A stretch of DNA of 16,391 bases from a bacterium (GTDB taxonomy: Bacteria > Patescibacteriota > Minisyncoccia > Phycocordibacterales > SBAW01): assembly GCA_021813335.1 (NCBI GenBank), contig JAKALC010000004.1, positions 1 through 16,391 of the forward strand. The letters are read 5' to 3'. Under the pieces are notes generated by a model. That model was not told where the DNA came from. It saw nothing but the letters and a program-made list of their open reading frames with translations, and made no database searches. Below are positions 7,216-13,345 of this stretch, in pieces. Position numbers and translations under genes: made by a program. Each line of letters begins with the position of its first letter. Position 1 is the first letter of the stretch.

Positions 7216-7473
7216 CTAGGTGGGATGATGCTGCCGAACGGTCGTGCGGGCGGTCTCTTGCCCCGCGGGCTTTTTCGGGCGGACGGGCTTCTCGACCTCG
7301 CGGATCTCGATGCCGAGTTCCGCGCCGTGGAGAAGTACAAGCTCGCCTATGGCCTCGCTCGGTTCCTTGCCGTGGGCGGCCAGCTCGGTGCCGAGCCCTA
7401 TCGAGGCCAGGAATCCCATACCGTGCGGCCGGATGACGATCGTCTTGCGGCCGCTTTCGTCGTTTGTTTCCAT
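7216..7473 (-). CDS. Small protein resembling HicB-type antitoxin domain, unknown function
   Basis: An 85-aa soluble protein. The pattern IVIRPHGMGFLASI, GTELAAHGKEPSEAIGELVL and ELGIEI recalls the HicB/DUF1902 partial RNase-H fold. There, two strands are followed by A-x-G-(S/x)xxEAIxxL and a helix. The resemblance is by eye and weak. The C-terminus is basic and low in complexity (KPVRPKKPAGQ). The start is set by AGAGGAGG 5 bases before the ATG. A plausible promoter (TTGCTT, 16 bp, TATTGT) and a strong terminator frame the gene, so it is a single-gene unit. No HicA-like toxin gene lies beside it, so an antitoxin role is not supported by context. Confidence 0.75.
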   Translation of the reverse strand: METNDESGRKTIVIRPHGMGFLASIGLGTELAAHGKEPSEAIGELVLLHGAELGIEIREVEKPVRPKKPAGQETARTTVRQHHPT

Positions 7474-7516
7474 CGGAACCTCCTCTGGTGCAAAAGTCTC
7501 GCTAATTTCTTTTTTT

Positions 7517-7544
7517 ACAATACTATATTTTTATAAAAAAGCAA
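7517..7544 (-). promoter_or_regulatory. Predicted sigma-70 promoter for the HicB-like gene
   Basis: On the minus strand TTGCTT (7544-7539) and TATTGT (7522-7517) are separated by 16 bp within an AT-rich island (7500-7545) that stands out from the surrounding GC-rich DNA. The expected transcript start is about 37 nt before the ATG at 7473, leaving room for its strong Shine-Dalgarno. The same island lies between divergent genes and probably also serves rarA. Confidence 0.5.
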
Positions 7545-7571
7545 CTTATCCGAAGGAGTACACTAGTAGGT

Positions 7572-8720
7572 ATGGAACCTCTCGCTTCACGGCTGCGCCC
7601 GCATACGCTCGACGGTTTCGTCGGCCAGGGACACCTGGTCGGTCCCGGCAAGCCGCTCCGCGAGGCGGTCGAAGGCAAGCACCTCTTTTCGTTCATCCTG
7701 TGGGGGCCGCCCGGCTCCGGCAAAACGACGCTCGCGAGAATTTACGCGAACGCGCTCGGCGCGGAGTTCCACGAACTTTCCGCCGTCGACGCGGGCAAGG
7801 AAGAGATCCGCGCCATCTTGGGCAAGAAAGGCCAGCTGCCGCTCGGCAAACCGAAAGTCCTGTTCGTCGACGAGATACATCGCTTCAATAAAGCGCAGCA
7901 GGATTTTCTCCTGCCGTTCGTCGAGCGAGGAGATCTTACGCTCATTGGCGCGACGACCGAGAATCCCTCGTTCGAGGTCATCTCGGCGCTCCTGTCGCGC
8001 TGCCGCGTGTTCGTCCTCAATGAGCTTGCGGAGAAGGAGATGGAGGCGATCATCGAGCGCGCGTCGAAGGAGCTCAAGATGAAGGTGCCGAAGGCCGCTC
8101 GCGATTGGCTTGTCGCGGTCGCGGGAGGCGACGCGCGCCAGGCCATCACGATCCTCGAGAACGCTCGCAAGCTCTACGGCGCAGCGACCCTCGATGCGCT
8201 CAAGGAGACCGTCCAGTCGAAGCATTTGCGCTACGATAAGAAAGGGGAGGAGCACTACAACACCATTTCCGCGTTCATCAAAAGTATGCGCGCGGGCCAG
8301 CCCGATGCCGCGCTCTACTATCTGGCGCGGATGGTCGAGAGCGGCGAAGACCCGGTCTTCATCGCGAGGCGGATGGTCGTGTTTGCGAGCGAAGATGTCG
8401 GTCTTGCGCAGCCGACGGCGCTCGTCGTCGCGAACGCGGTTTTCCGCGCATGCGAAACGATCGGCTATCCGGAATGCGCCATCAATTTGGCGCACGGCAC
8501 GGCATACCTCGCGGAGTGCAAGAAAAGCCGGAAATCGTACAACGCCTACCTCGAAGCCCTCGCCGACGTAGAGGAGCACGGCAGCCTGCCCATTCCGCTT
8601 AAGGTGCGCAACGCGCCGACGAAGCTTATGAAAGAACTCGGGTATCATGAGGGCTACGAGTTCTACGACAAGGAGAGTTATCTGCCGGACAAGCTCAAAA
8701 AGAAAAAATATCTAAAATAA
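7572..8720 (+). CDS. rarA: Replication-associated recombination protein A (RarA/MgsA/WRNIP1 AAA+ ATPase)
   Basis: A 382-aa AAA+ ATPase of the clamp-loader clade that acts at stalled replication forks. Motifs seen are RPHTLDGFVGQGHLVG at the N-terminus, Walker A GPPGSGKT (45-52), Walker B VLFVDEIHRFNK (96-107), sensor 1 IGATTENPSF (125-134), arginine finger LLSRCRVF (140-147) and sensor 2 GGDARQAI (185-192). The MgsA C-terminal region follows, with AFIKSMRAGQPDAALYYLARM, EDPVFIARRMVVFASEDVGLA and GYEFYDKESYLPDKL. At 382 aa it is shorter than the E. coli protein (about 447 aa) because of a shorter N-terminus and compact tail. AAGGAG lies 13 bases before the ATG, rather far. TACACT seven bases before the start could be a -10 element. 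It heads a tight run with the NUDIX gene (4-base gap). Confidence 0.96.
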   Translation: MEPLASRLRPHTLDGFVGQGHLVGPGKPLREAVEGKHLFSFILWGPPGSGKTTLARIYANALGAEFHELSAVDAGKEEIRAILGKKGQLPLGKPKVLFVDEIHRFNKAQQDFLLPFVERGDLTLIGATTENPSFEVISALLSRCRVFVLNELAEKEMEAIIERASKELKMKVPKAARDWLVAVAGGDARQAITILENARKLYGAATLDALKETVQSKHLRYDKKGEEHYNTISAFIKSMRAGQPDAALYYLARMVESGEDPVFIARRMVVFASEDVGLAQPTALVVANAVFRACETIGYPECAINLAHGTAYLAECKKSRKSYNAYLEALADVEEHGSLPIPLKVRNAPTKLMKELGYHEGYEFYDKESYLPDKLKKKKYLK

Positions 8721-8724
8721 AATA

Positions 8725-9186
8725 ATGCCCCATATCCACGAACACATAGATTCGACGGTCAGCGTCTATATCGTGCACGGCGATAGGGTGCTCTTGCGCA
8801 AGCACGACAAGTACGGCTTTTGGCTCGGCGTCGGCGGACATATTGAGCTCAACGAAGATCCAAACGAAGCCGCCGTGCGCGAGGTGAAGGAAGAGGTCGG
8901 TCTCGATGTGGTGCTTTGGGACGGCAATCGGCATCTTGCGCAAACGGACACTCCGCACCGGGAACTCATTCCACCCGTCTCGCTCAACCGCCACCACGTC
9001 TCGCCGACGCACGAGCACGTCGATATGATCTACTTCGCTTCCTCGGCGACCGACCGAGTCGTGCCCGAAAATCCCGACGACGAGTGGTGTTGGGCCGCTT
9101 CCGAAGAACTGCGCGAACTCGAGCTTCTTCCCGATGTCCGCTTCTACGCCGGGCTCGCGCTCCGGACCATCTCGGGTCTGCGGTAA
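8725..9186 (+). CDS. NUDIX hydrolase
   Basis: A 153-aa NUDIX-fold pyrophosphohydrolase that cleaves a nucleoside diphosphate linked to another moiety, using divalent metal. The full Nudix box is present: G38-x5-E44-x7-REVKEEVGL (52-60). It follows the strand segment VYIVHGDRVLLRKHDKYGFWLGVGGH, whose KYGFWLGVGGHIE form is usual for the MutT/DNA-mismatch and general house-cleaning group. His-rich segments (MPHIHEH, RHHVSPTHEHVD) flank the box and may add metal or phosphate ligands. The gene starts 4 bases after rarA, is followed 12 bases later by the PAP2 gene and has no evident Shine-Dalgarno. Substrate cannot be assigned. Confidence 0.93.
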   Translation: MPHIHEHIDSTVSVYIVHGDRVLLRKHDKYGFWLGVGGHIELNEDPNEAAVREVKEEVGLDVVLWDGNRHLAQTDTPHRELIPPVSLNRHHVSPTHEHVDMIYFASSATDRVVPENPDDEWCWAASEELRELELLPDVRFYAGLALRTISGLR

Positions 9187-9198
9187 AATGTACGGCAT

Positions 9199-9858
9199 AT
9201 GTTGCGAGCGTTCACGCACCGGCTGCCGCAGGCATTCGCGGCGTGCTATGCCAGAGGACGATTCCTTTGGCATTTACTCGCCATACTCGTTACCTTTTTA
9301 CTTGTCTCATCGGGCTTCGATTGGTGGTTTTTCGAACACACGAGAAGCGCCGCGCTGTATCCGCTCATTATGCTTGCGGGCATAGGGGGATTTTTCATTC
9401 CCGTTTTCGCATCGGTCGGGCTCTATATCGCGGGTGAATGGCGGCACAAGGAGAAAGATCTTCTTGTGCGTGCGGGGACGGCCGTCGCCCAAGCATCCAT
9501 CGTCGCGCTCGTCATAACGTCGATCTACAAAGTTTTCACCGGCAGGACGCAGCCCGAATTCCTGACCGATTTTTCTGCCACTGATATGAGCCATGCTTTC
9601 CACCTCGGATTTTTTCAGAACGGAGTGTTCTGGGGATGGCCGTCGTCCCACGCTGCGGTCGCAGTTGCGGGAGCCGTGGCGCTTTCTCTCGTGTGGCGCA
9701 GCGCTCCTGTCCGCGCGGCGGCCGCCGTATGGGCTGCCGTCGTTTCGGCCGGCGCTGCAGTCGGGTTCCATTGGTTCTCCGACGTTCTCGCCGGCATCAT
9801 CATAGGAGCCGTCGCGGGGATAGCTGCGGGTGAGAGAGCGGCGGCACGCCAACCCTGA
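9199..9858 (+). CDS. PAP2-superfamily membrane phosphatase-like protein with altered motifs
   Basis: A 219-aa integral membrane protein with about six hydrophobic segments and a PAP2 (type 2 phosphatidic acid phosphatase) core. Motif C1 is present in altered form, K111-VFTGRT-Q118-P119, where the family has K-x6-R-P. C2 is WPSSH (147-151) with catalytic-type H151 retained. C3 carries H191 and D195 in VGFHWFSDVLAG, but the usual SR six or seven residues before the His is A184-G185. The His/His/Asp triad is thus kept while two phosphate-binding arginines are missing. Such proteins usually dephosphorylate lipid phosphates such as undecaprenyl pyrophosphate. Activity here is uncertain. TAAAAT lies 9 bases before the ATG. 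Fold assignment is firm, activity is not. Confidence 0.88.
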   Translation: MLRAFTHRLPQAFAACYARGRFLWHLLAILVTFLLVSSGFDWWFFEHTRSAALYPLIMLAGIGGFFIPVFASVGLYIAGEWRHKEKDLLVRAGTAVAQASIVALVITSIYKVFTGRTQPEFLTDFSATDMSHAFHLGFFQNGVFWGWPSSHAAVAVAGAVALSLVWRSAPVRAAAAVWAAVVSAGAAVGFHWFSDVLAGIIIGAVAGIAAGERAAARQP

Positions 9859-9864
9859 ACCGCC

Positions 9865-10281
9865 ATGACCGAGAGATCATTCGAAACGATCGTTGCCGAG
9901 GAGTTTCCCCGCGCCATACCGGAAAAATTCCGGCCGCTCATCCGCAACGTCGCTTTCCTTGTCGAGGACGAACCGTCGCCTGAAATGCGCGAGGAAGAAG
10001 GCCTGCGCGACGACGAGACGCTTCTCGGCCACTACCGCGGCGTCCCGGCGACGGCGCGGGGCGATCTCTATGGCATCGGGGCGACGCTACCCGATGCCAT
10101 TATTCTCTACAAACTTCCCATTGAAGATGAAGCGGAATATCTCTCCCGAGAGAATAAAGCCTCCTTCGAGGAAAACGTGCGAAAGGTCGTTCGCGAAACG
10201 ATCTGGCACGAGGTCGCGCATCATTTCGGTATGGATGAAGACGAAGTGCGCCGCCGCGAGGACGAACGCGATTTACAGTGA
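9865..10281 (+). CDS. Minimal zincin metallopeptidase (Zincin_1 / PF06262-like)
   Basis: A 138-aa putative zinc metallopeptidase. The C-terminal active-site motif is HEVAHHFGMDEDE, with HExxH at residues 115-119, G122 and acidic residues following, preceded by VRKVVRETIWHEVAHHFG. The N-terminal part (FETIVAEEFPRAIPEKFRPLIRNVAFLVED) and the middle GATLPDAIILYKLPIED match the small cytoplasmic PF06262 family. Length is typical of that family. Substrates are not known. It starts 6 bases after the PAP2 gene and shares its last bases with a possible GTG start of the next gene (GTGA). The end of this gene also contains the promoter-like element for VKOR. Confidence 0.9.
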   Translation: MTERSFETIVAEEFPRAIPEKFRPLIRNVAFLVEDEPSPEMREEEGLRDDETLLGHYRGVPATARGDLYGIGATLPDAIILYKLPIEDEAEYLSRENKASFEENVRKVVRETIWHEVAHHFGMDEDEVRRREDERDLQ

Positions 10282-10300
10282 AGCGGCTCTTGCGTATACT
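10272..10300 (+). promoter_or_regulatory. Predicted sigma-70 promoter for VKOR, inside the end of the zincin gene
   Basis: TTTACA (10272-10277) and TATACT (10295-10300) are separated by exactly 17 bp, each one mismatch from consensus except for a second in the -35. The start of transcription is expected 7-8 bases after the -10, which falls on the ATG at 10308. This supports a leaderless transcript beginning at that codon. Confidence 0.6.
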
Positions 10301-10307
10301 CGAAACT

Positions 10308-10769
10308 ATGGACCAGAAGCCCAAACTCGCCCCATACTATTTGCTCGCGGTCGCGCTTATCGGCATCGCGGATTCTTTTTATCTCGCGCATGCGAGCTAC
10401 ACCGGCTCGTCGATATCGTGTGCGCTCCTTGAGGGGTGCAATACGGTCGCGAGAAGCTCTTTCTCGCGCATATTCGGCACGCCGCTCTCATACTTCGGTC
10501 TCATCTACTACCTTTATATGGCGGGGCTCGCGGCCTTTCTCGCCTACGATCCCGACTCGCGCGGACAGCGCCTCGGGGCGCTCGTGTATGCCGCGATCGG
10601 CGTCATCTTTTCGATCTATTCGTTCTATGTGCAAGCCTTTCTCATCAAGGCCTTCTGTATCTACTGCCTCACGTCCGACGTGCTCACGGTAATACTTCTC
10701 GGCCTTGCCTATTGGCACTTCCGTTCGCCTCGGGCGATGCGGGAAGGTCTCCAAGAACGCGGTCAATAG
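10308..10769 (+). CDS. Vitamin K epoxide reductase (VKOR) family protein
   Basis: A 153-aa integral membrane thiol oxidoreductase that reoxidises periplasmic or extracytoplasmic disulfide donors using quinone. The redox motif is C117-IY-C120 near the last helices, the loop cysteines are C38 and C44 (SCALLEGC), and the conserved Ser is S61 in GTPLSYFG. Four to five membrane helices are visible. It lacks the thioredoxin domain found fused in some homologues, so a separate DsbA-like partner would be needed; none is in the window. A GTG start at 10278 overlapping the upstream stop is possible (163 aa). The ATG at 10308 is preferred because a good promoter is positioned to start transcription right at it. 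The 3' end overlaps the convergent gene by 7 bases. Confidence 0.93.
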   Translation: MDQKPKLAPYYLLAVALIGIADSFYLAHASYTGSSISCALLEGCNTVARSSFSRIFGTPLSYFGLIYYLYMAGLAAFLAYDPDSRGQRLGALVYAAIGVIFSIYSFYVQAFLIKAFCIYCLTSDVLTVILLGLAYWHFRSPRAMREGLQERGQ

Positions 10770-11572
10770 CGCGGGGCGCTCATCACGCGGTAGAGTTTGA
10801 AGAGGACGTAGAAAAAGACGAAGACGAAGATCGGATAAAAGAACGCGACGCTGCCGACGGCGAAACGCACGACCGTCAGAAGATAAAAATAGAGGGTCCA
10901 GAACACGGCGAGAATCCAACCGGTAGCTTGGCCGAGGATTCCTCCCGATGCGGGCGTCGAAGTGCTCGCGGTCTCGGCCCCGAGCACCATCCCGGGAAGC
11001 CTCGGTTTCGCCTGCGCCAGCTGCGCGTCGAGAAATGACGCGGCGGCGCTGCGCGCGTTGTCGAGCGCTATGAGAACCGGCCGCGCGACGGCGCCCGTTT
11101 GGGGAGAAACGCTCGCGATGCTCTCCTCGAGCCCGGTCGAGGGTTCGACAAGGAGCGAGGCGTTGAGCACGGCGGCCGTTTGCGCCGCGGGTTTGGGAGA
11201 TATCGTGAAGTCGGCGGTTTCCGTCGCGAGCGTTTCTCCCGCGGCGTTCTCGAGAGCCGCGGTTATCGTGTGAGCGCCGGCTCCGGGCTGCCAGGAGATC
11301 GATACGAGGCGCGCTTCGCCGGAAGAGAGGGAGAGGGAAACGCTGCCGATCTCCCGCGCGGCGTCTTTGAATGCGACCACTCCCTGAAAAGCGCTTCCCG
11401 AAGGGTTGGAGACGCTCGCGTAAAGGAGCACGTCTTCTCCTTCGGTCGCGCCGGAGCGGGAGAGAAATATCGATTGCGTCGCGAATCCGGCCGCGCTCGC
11501 GTTCGCCGAAGCGGCGTACGGAGCGCCGGCGAGGATAAGCAGCGTGCCGAGGGCGAGGAGGTGCCTTTTCAT
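10763..11572 (-). CDS. Secreted/membrane protein with signal peptide, Ig-like (CARDB-type) domain and C-terminal helices
   Basis: A 269-aa exported protein. A signal peptide (MKRHLLALGTLLILAGAPYAASANA, about 1-25) is followed by a beta-sandwich of roughly 95 residues. The pattern GEDVLLYASVSNPSGSAFQGVVAFKD, VSLSLSSGEARLVSISWQP, GAHTITAALEN and ADFTI is typical of CARDB/Ig-like domains. An Ala/Ser-rich linker (about 130-215) contains STSTPAS. Two hydrophobic helices (about 217-236 and 238-260) sit near the C-terminus with a basic end. It probably displays an adhesive or structural domain outside the membrane. The gene is convergent with VKOR, with stops overlapping by 7 bases, and divergent from the CAP gene. 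A TATACT hexamer lies 14 bases before the ATG. Exact function unknown. Confidence 0.8.
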   Translation of the reverse strand: MKRHLLALGTLLILAGAPYAASANASAAGFATQSIFLSRSGATEGEDVLLYASVSNPSGSAFQGVVAFKDAAREIGSVSLSLSSGEARLVSISWQPGAGAHTITAALENAAGETLATETADFTISPKPAAQTAAVLNASLLVEPSTGLEESIASVSPQTGAVARPVLIALDNARSAAASFLDAQLAQAKPRLPGMVLGAETASTSTPASGGILGQATGWILAVFWTLYFYLLTVVRFAVGSVAFFYPIFVFVFFYVLFKLYRVMSAPRY

Positions 11573-11587
11573 AGCGCGGTGCTTTCA

Positions 11588-11651
11588 GTATATACCCGCT
11601 CTGCGGCCGCGGCGCTGCGTTTTTCCACGGCTGGCGCGGAGGGGTATATAC
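11588..11651. repeat. 10-bp perfect inverted repeat in divergent promoter region
   Basis: GTATATACCC (11588-11597) and GGGTATATAC (11642-11651) are perfect reverse complements 44 bp apart, in the 111-bp gap between divergent genes. Each arm overlaps a promoter-like element. The left arm contains TATATA/TATACT for the minus-strand gene, and the right arm supplies the -35-like TATACA of the CAP gene promoter. This is a candidate shared operator. Confidence 0.6.
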
Positions 11652-11675
11652 ACCTCTTTTACTGGATGGTATAAT
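11647..11675 (+). promoter_or_regulatory. Predicted promoter for the CAP-domain gene (extended -10)
   Basis: TGGTATAAT (11667-11675) is an extended -10 with perfect TATAAT. TATACA 17 bp upstream (11647-11652) is a partial -35. The -10 ends 8 bases before the ATG at 11684 and no Shine-Dalgarno is present, so the mRNA is probably leaderless or nearly so. Confidence 0.65.
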
Positions 11676-11683
11676 AATTTTGT

Positions 11684-12736
11684 ATGCCAGAAACCTCGGA
11701 ACGTCCGCGGGGCTTCGGAGCGCGATTGCACCGCCTCGTCGTCCCGTCCCGGCACAATGCGTATCATCCGCATCTCATCGGCCACGAGGGACTTGCCGCG
11801 ATATTCGCCATAGTTCTCGTCGTCGAGGGGTTGTGGGCCGTCGCCGCGTTCGTTGAACGCTCCGGCGCGCAATTCCTCGCGGCGGTCGAACCGGCCGCCG
11901 TGCTTGCGCTCACGAACAGCGAGCGCGCGCAGAGCGATATCGCTCCGCTTGCCGACAATGCGAAGCTCGACGCCGCTGCTCAGGCCAAGGCCGACGATAT
12001 GGCCGCGAAGGGATATTTCTCGCACGTGAGCCCCGACGGGACGGAACCCTGGGCGTGGATCTCGCAGGCCGGGTATCGGTATTCGTATGCCGGAGAGAAT
12101 CTCGCCGTCCGCTTCAGCGAATCGGGCGACGTCGTGAACGCCTGGATGGCCTCGCCCGCGCATCGCGCAAATCTTCTGAAGCCGGAATACCGCGATGAGG
12201 GCGTCGGCGTGGCGCAGGGGACCTACCAAGGAACTGCCGCGACTTTTGTCGTCCAATTTTTCGGGGCGCCTGAAGAGGCGGCCGCCGCGGCAGCTGTTCC
12301 GCAGCAGCATCTCGCGGCGGCTCCGGCCGCGTCGTCGGCGAAGGCCGCGCCGGCGGGCGCTGTCGAAGGCGCGAGCACGGTCGCTCCGGCGAATAGCCTC
12401 AAACCGGGAGACACGTCATTCGCGCGCCGCGTCGTCGAGACGCTCGCGGTCTACCGGGAAGCGGCATTCTGGTTCTTCTTCGCGCTCGCGATACTTTTGG
12501 TCATTGCCATCGCCCACACGCTCGCGGCGCATACGCGGGCCCAGCGGCAGCCGCGGCACCGCCTCCTTATGGGCGCTCTCGCGATGTGCTTCTTCTCTAT
12601 CGCGTGCGCCACGCTCGATCTCAACGCGCCAGCGTTCACGGCGACATCGCGCGAGTCGGCGGCGAGCGTCGAACTCGGGGCAGGCGGCCCTCCCGTGTCG
12701 CTCCAGGTAATGATCGCCACGTCGACCGCGCGCTGA
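11684..12736 (+). CDS. CAP-domain (SCP/PR-1, YkwD-like) membrane protein
   Basis: A 350-aa protein. A 37-residue cytoplasmic-type start precedes one helix (about 38-57). The CAP domain follows (about 70-195), with LTNSERAQSDIAPLADNAKL, YFSHVSPDG (H114), GENLA (E138), WMASPAHRANLL (H160) and GVGVA; H114, E138 and H160 form the usual CAP cavity. An Ala/Pro-rich linker (195-245) leads to two more helices (about 262-282 and 294-313) and a Ser/Ala-rich tail. Bacterial CAP proteins are extracytoplasmic and of mostly unknown activity. The added C-terminal helix pair is unusual for YkwD-type proteins. It stands divergent to the Ig-like protein gene across a shared regulatory gap, which suggests joint control of two envelope proteins. 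Confidence 0.9.
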   Translation: MPETSERPRGFGARLHRLVVPSRHNAYHPHLIGHEGLAAIFAIVLVVEGLWAVAAFVERSGAQFLAAVEPAAVLALTNSERAQSDIAPLADNAKLDAAAQAKADDMAAKGYFSHVSPDGTEPWAWISQAGYRYSYAGENLAVRFSESGDVVNAWMASPAHRANLLKPEYRDEGVGVAQGTYQGTAATFVVQFFGAPEEAAAAAAVPQQHLAAAPAASSAKAAPAGAVEGASTVAPANSLKPGDTSFARRVVETLAVYREAAFWFFFALAILLVIAIAHTLAAHTRAQRQPRHRLLMGALAMCFFSIACATLDLNAPAFTATSRESAASVELGAGGPPVSLQVMIATSTAR

Positions 12737-12772
12737 TCCGCTCGGGACCGCGGCCGCCTGTGGAGAGAAGGG

Positions 12773-12800
12773 TTGCGCCGCGCGCGCCCGGCGGTACCAT
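12773..12800 (+). promoter_or_regulatory. Possible promoter for the FKBP gene
   Basis: TTGCGC (12773-12778) and TACCAT (12795-12800) are 16 bp apart. The -10 ends 8 bases before the ATG at 12809, matching the spacing at the CAP gene. The hexamers are imperfect, so support is moderate to weak. Confidence 0.35.
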
Positions 12801-12808
12801 AAATCCAT

Positions 12809-13270
12809 ATGACACGAACATCTTTGCAGACCGGCATCGCCGTCGCGGCGGCCCTCGCCGTTATCGTTCTTTTCTTCTTTGTTACGAGAATACCGGCAGC
12901 ACCGTCCCCGAGCGGACAAGAGGGGGCGCCCGGAGCCGCGGTCGTCGTTCAAGATCTCAAGGTCGGCGCCGGTCCCGAGGCGTTGCCCGGCACGACGGTC
13001 ACGGTCAACTATGTCGGCAAGCTGCAGAACGGCACCATCTTCGACCAGTCGGCGGGCCGAGGACCGTTCCAGTTCATTCTCGGCGCGGGCCAGGTCATTC
13101 CCGGATGGGAACAGGGTATCCAGGGTATGAAGGTCGGCGGCGAACGCGTTCTCGTCATCCCGCCGTCTTTGGCCTATGGCGCGCAGCAGATGGGGCCTAT
13201 CCCGCCCAACTCGACGCTTATCTTCGACGTGCAGCTCGTCGGCGTTTCCTCGTCGACTCCCTCGAAGTAG
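12809..13270 (+). CDS. FKBP-type peptidyl-prolyl cis-trans isomerase, membrane-anchored
   Basis: A 153-aa protein. An N-terminal hydrophobic helix (about 9-26) with no lipobox acts as an anchor or uncleaved signal, followed by a short Pro/Gly linker and one FKBP domain (about 44-147). Conserved pocket residues are visible: Y68 in VNYVGKL, F78-D79 in GTIFDQS, F87/F89, VIPGWEQGIQGMKVGG with W100, Y-G in LAYG, and PPNSTLIFDVQLVGV at the end. It catalyses proline isomerisation and likely assists folding of exported proteins. No Shine-Dalgarno is present. It lies between the CAP gene and tgt, with an 18-bp hairpin after its stop. Confidence 0.94.
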   Translation: MTRTSLQTGIAVAAALAVIVLFFFVTRIPAAPSPSGQEGAPGAAVVVQDLKVGAGPEALPGTTVTVNYVGKLQNGTIFDQSAGRGPFQFILGAGQVIPGWEQGIQGMKVGGERVLVIPPSLAYGAQQMGPIPPNSTLIFDVQLVGVSSSTPSK

Positions 13271-13281
13271 CGCATTGGAGA

Positions 13282-13321
13282 ATGCTCCCCGGTTTTCGCG
13301 AAAGCGAAAGCCGGGGAGCAT
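13282..13321 (+). terminator. Long hairpin after the FKBP gene (no U-tract)
   Basis: An 18-bp stem (13282-13299 with 13304-13321) with a single G-U pair closes on a GAAA tetraloop. It starts 12 bases after the FKBP stop. Neither strand shows a T-run next to the stem, so it is not a standard rho-independent terminator. It may still end or protect the upstream transcript. Its right arm lies where the -35 region of tgt would be. Confidence 0.5.
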
Positions 13322-13330
13322 CGCGTCTGC

Positions 13331-13336
13331 TATAGT
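13331..13336 (+). promoter_or_regulatory. -10-like hexamer before tgt
   Basis: TATAGT lies 9 bases before the tgt ATG. The matching -35 region would fall inside the preceding hairpin and shows no TTGACA-like sequence. GGTGG lies 4 bases before the ATG and could also serve as a weak ribosome site. Confidence 0.4.
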
Positions 13337-13345
13337 GGTGGTGCA

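Noticed and set aside
7587..8648. Minus-strand open frame of 353 codons opposite rarA
   Set aside because: It is the mirror of a strongly conserved AAA+ gene, with no ribosome site and charged low-information sequence.
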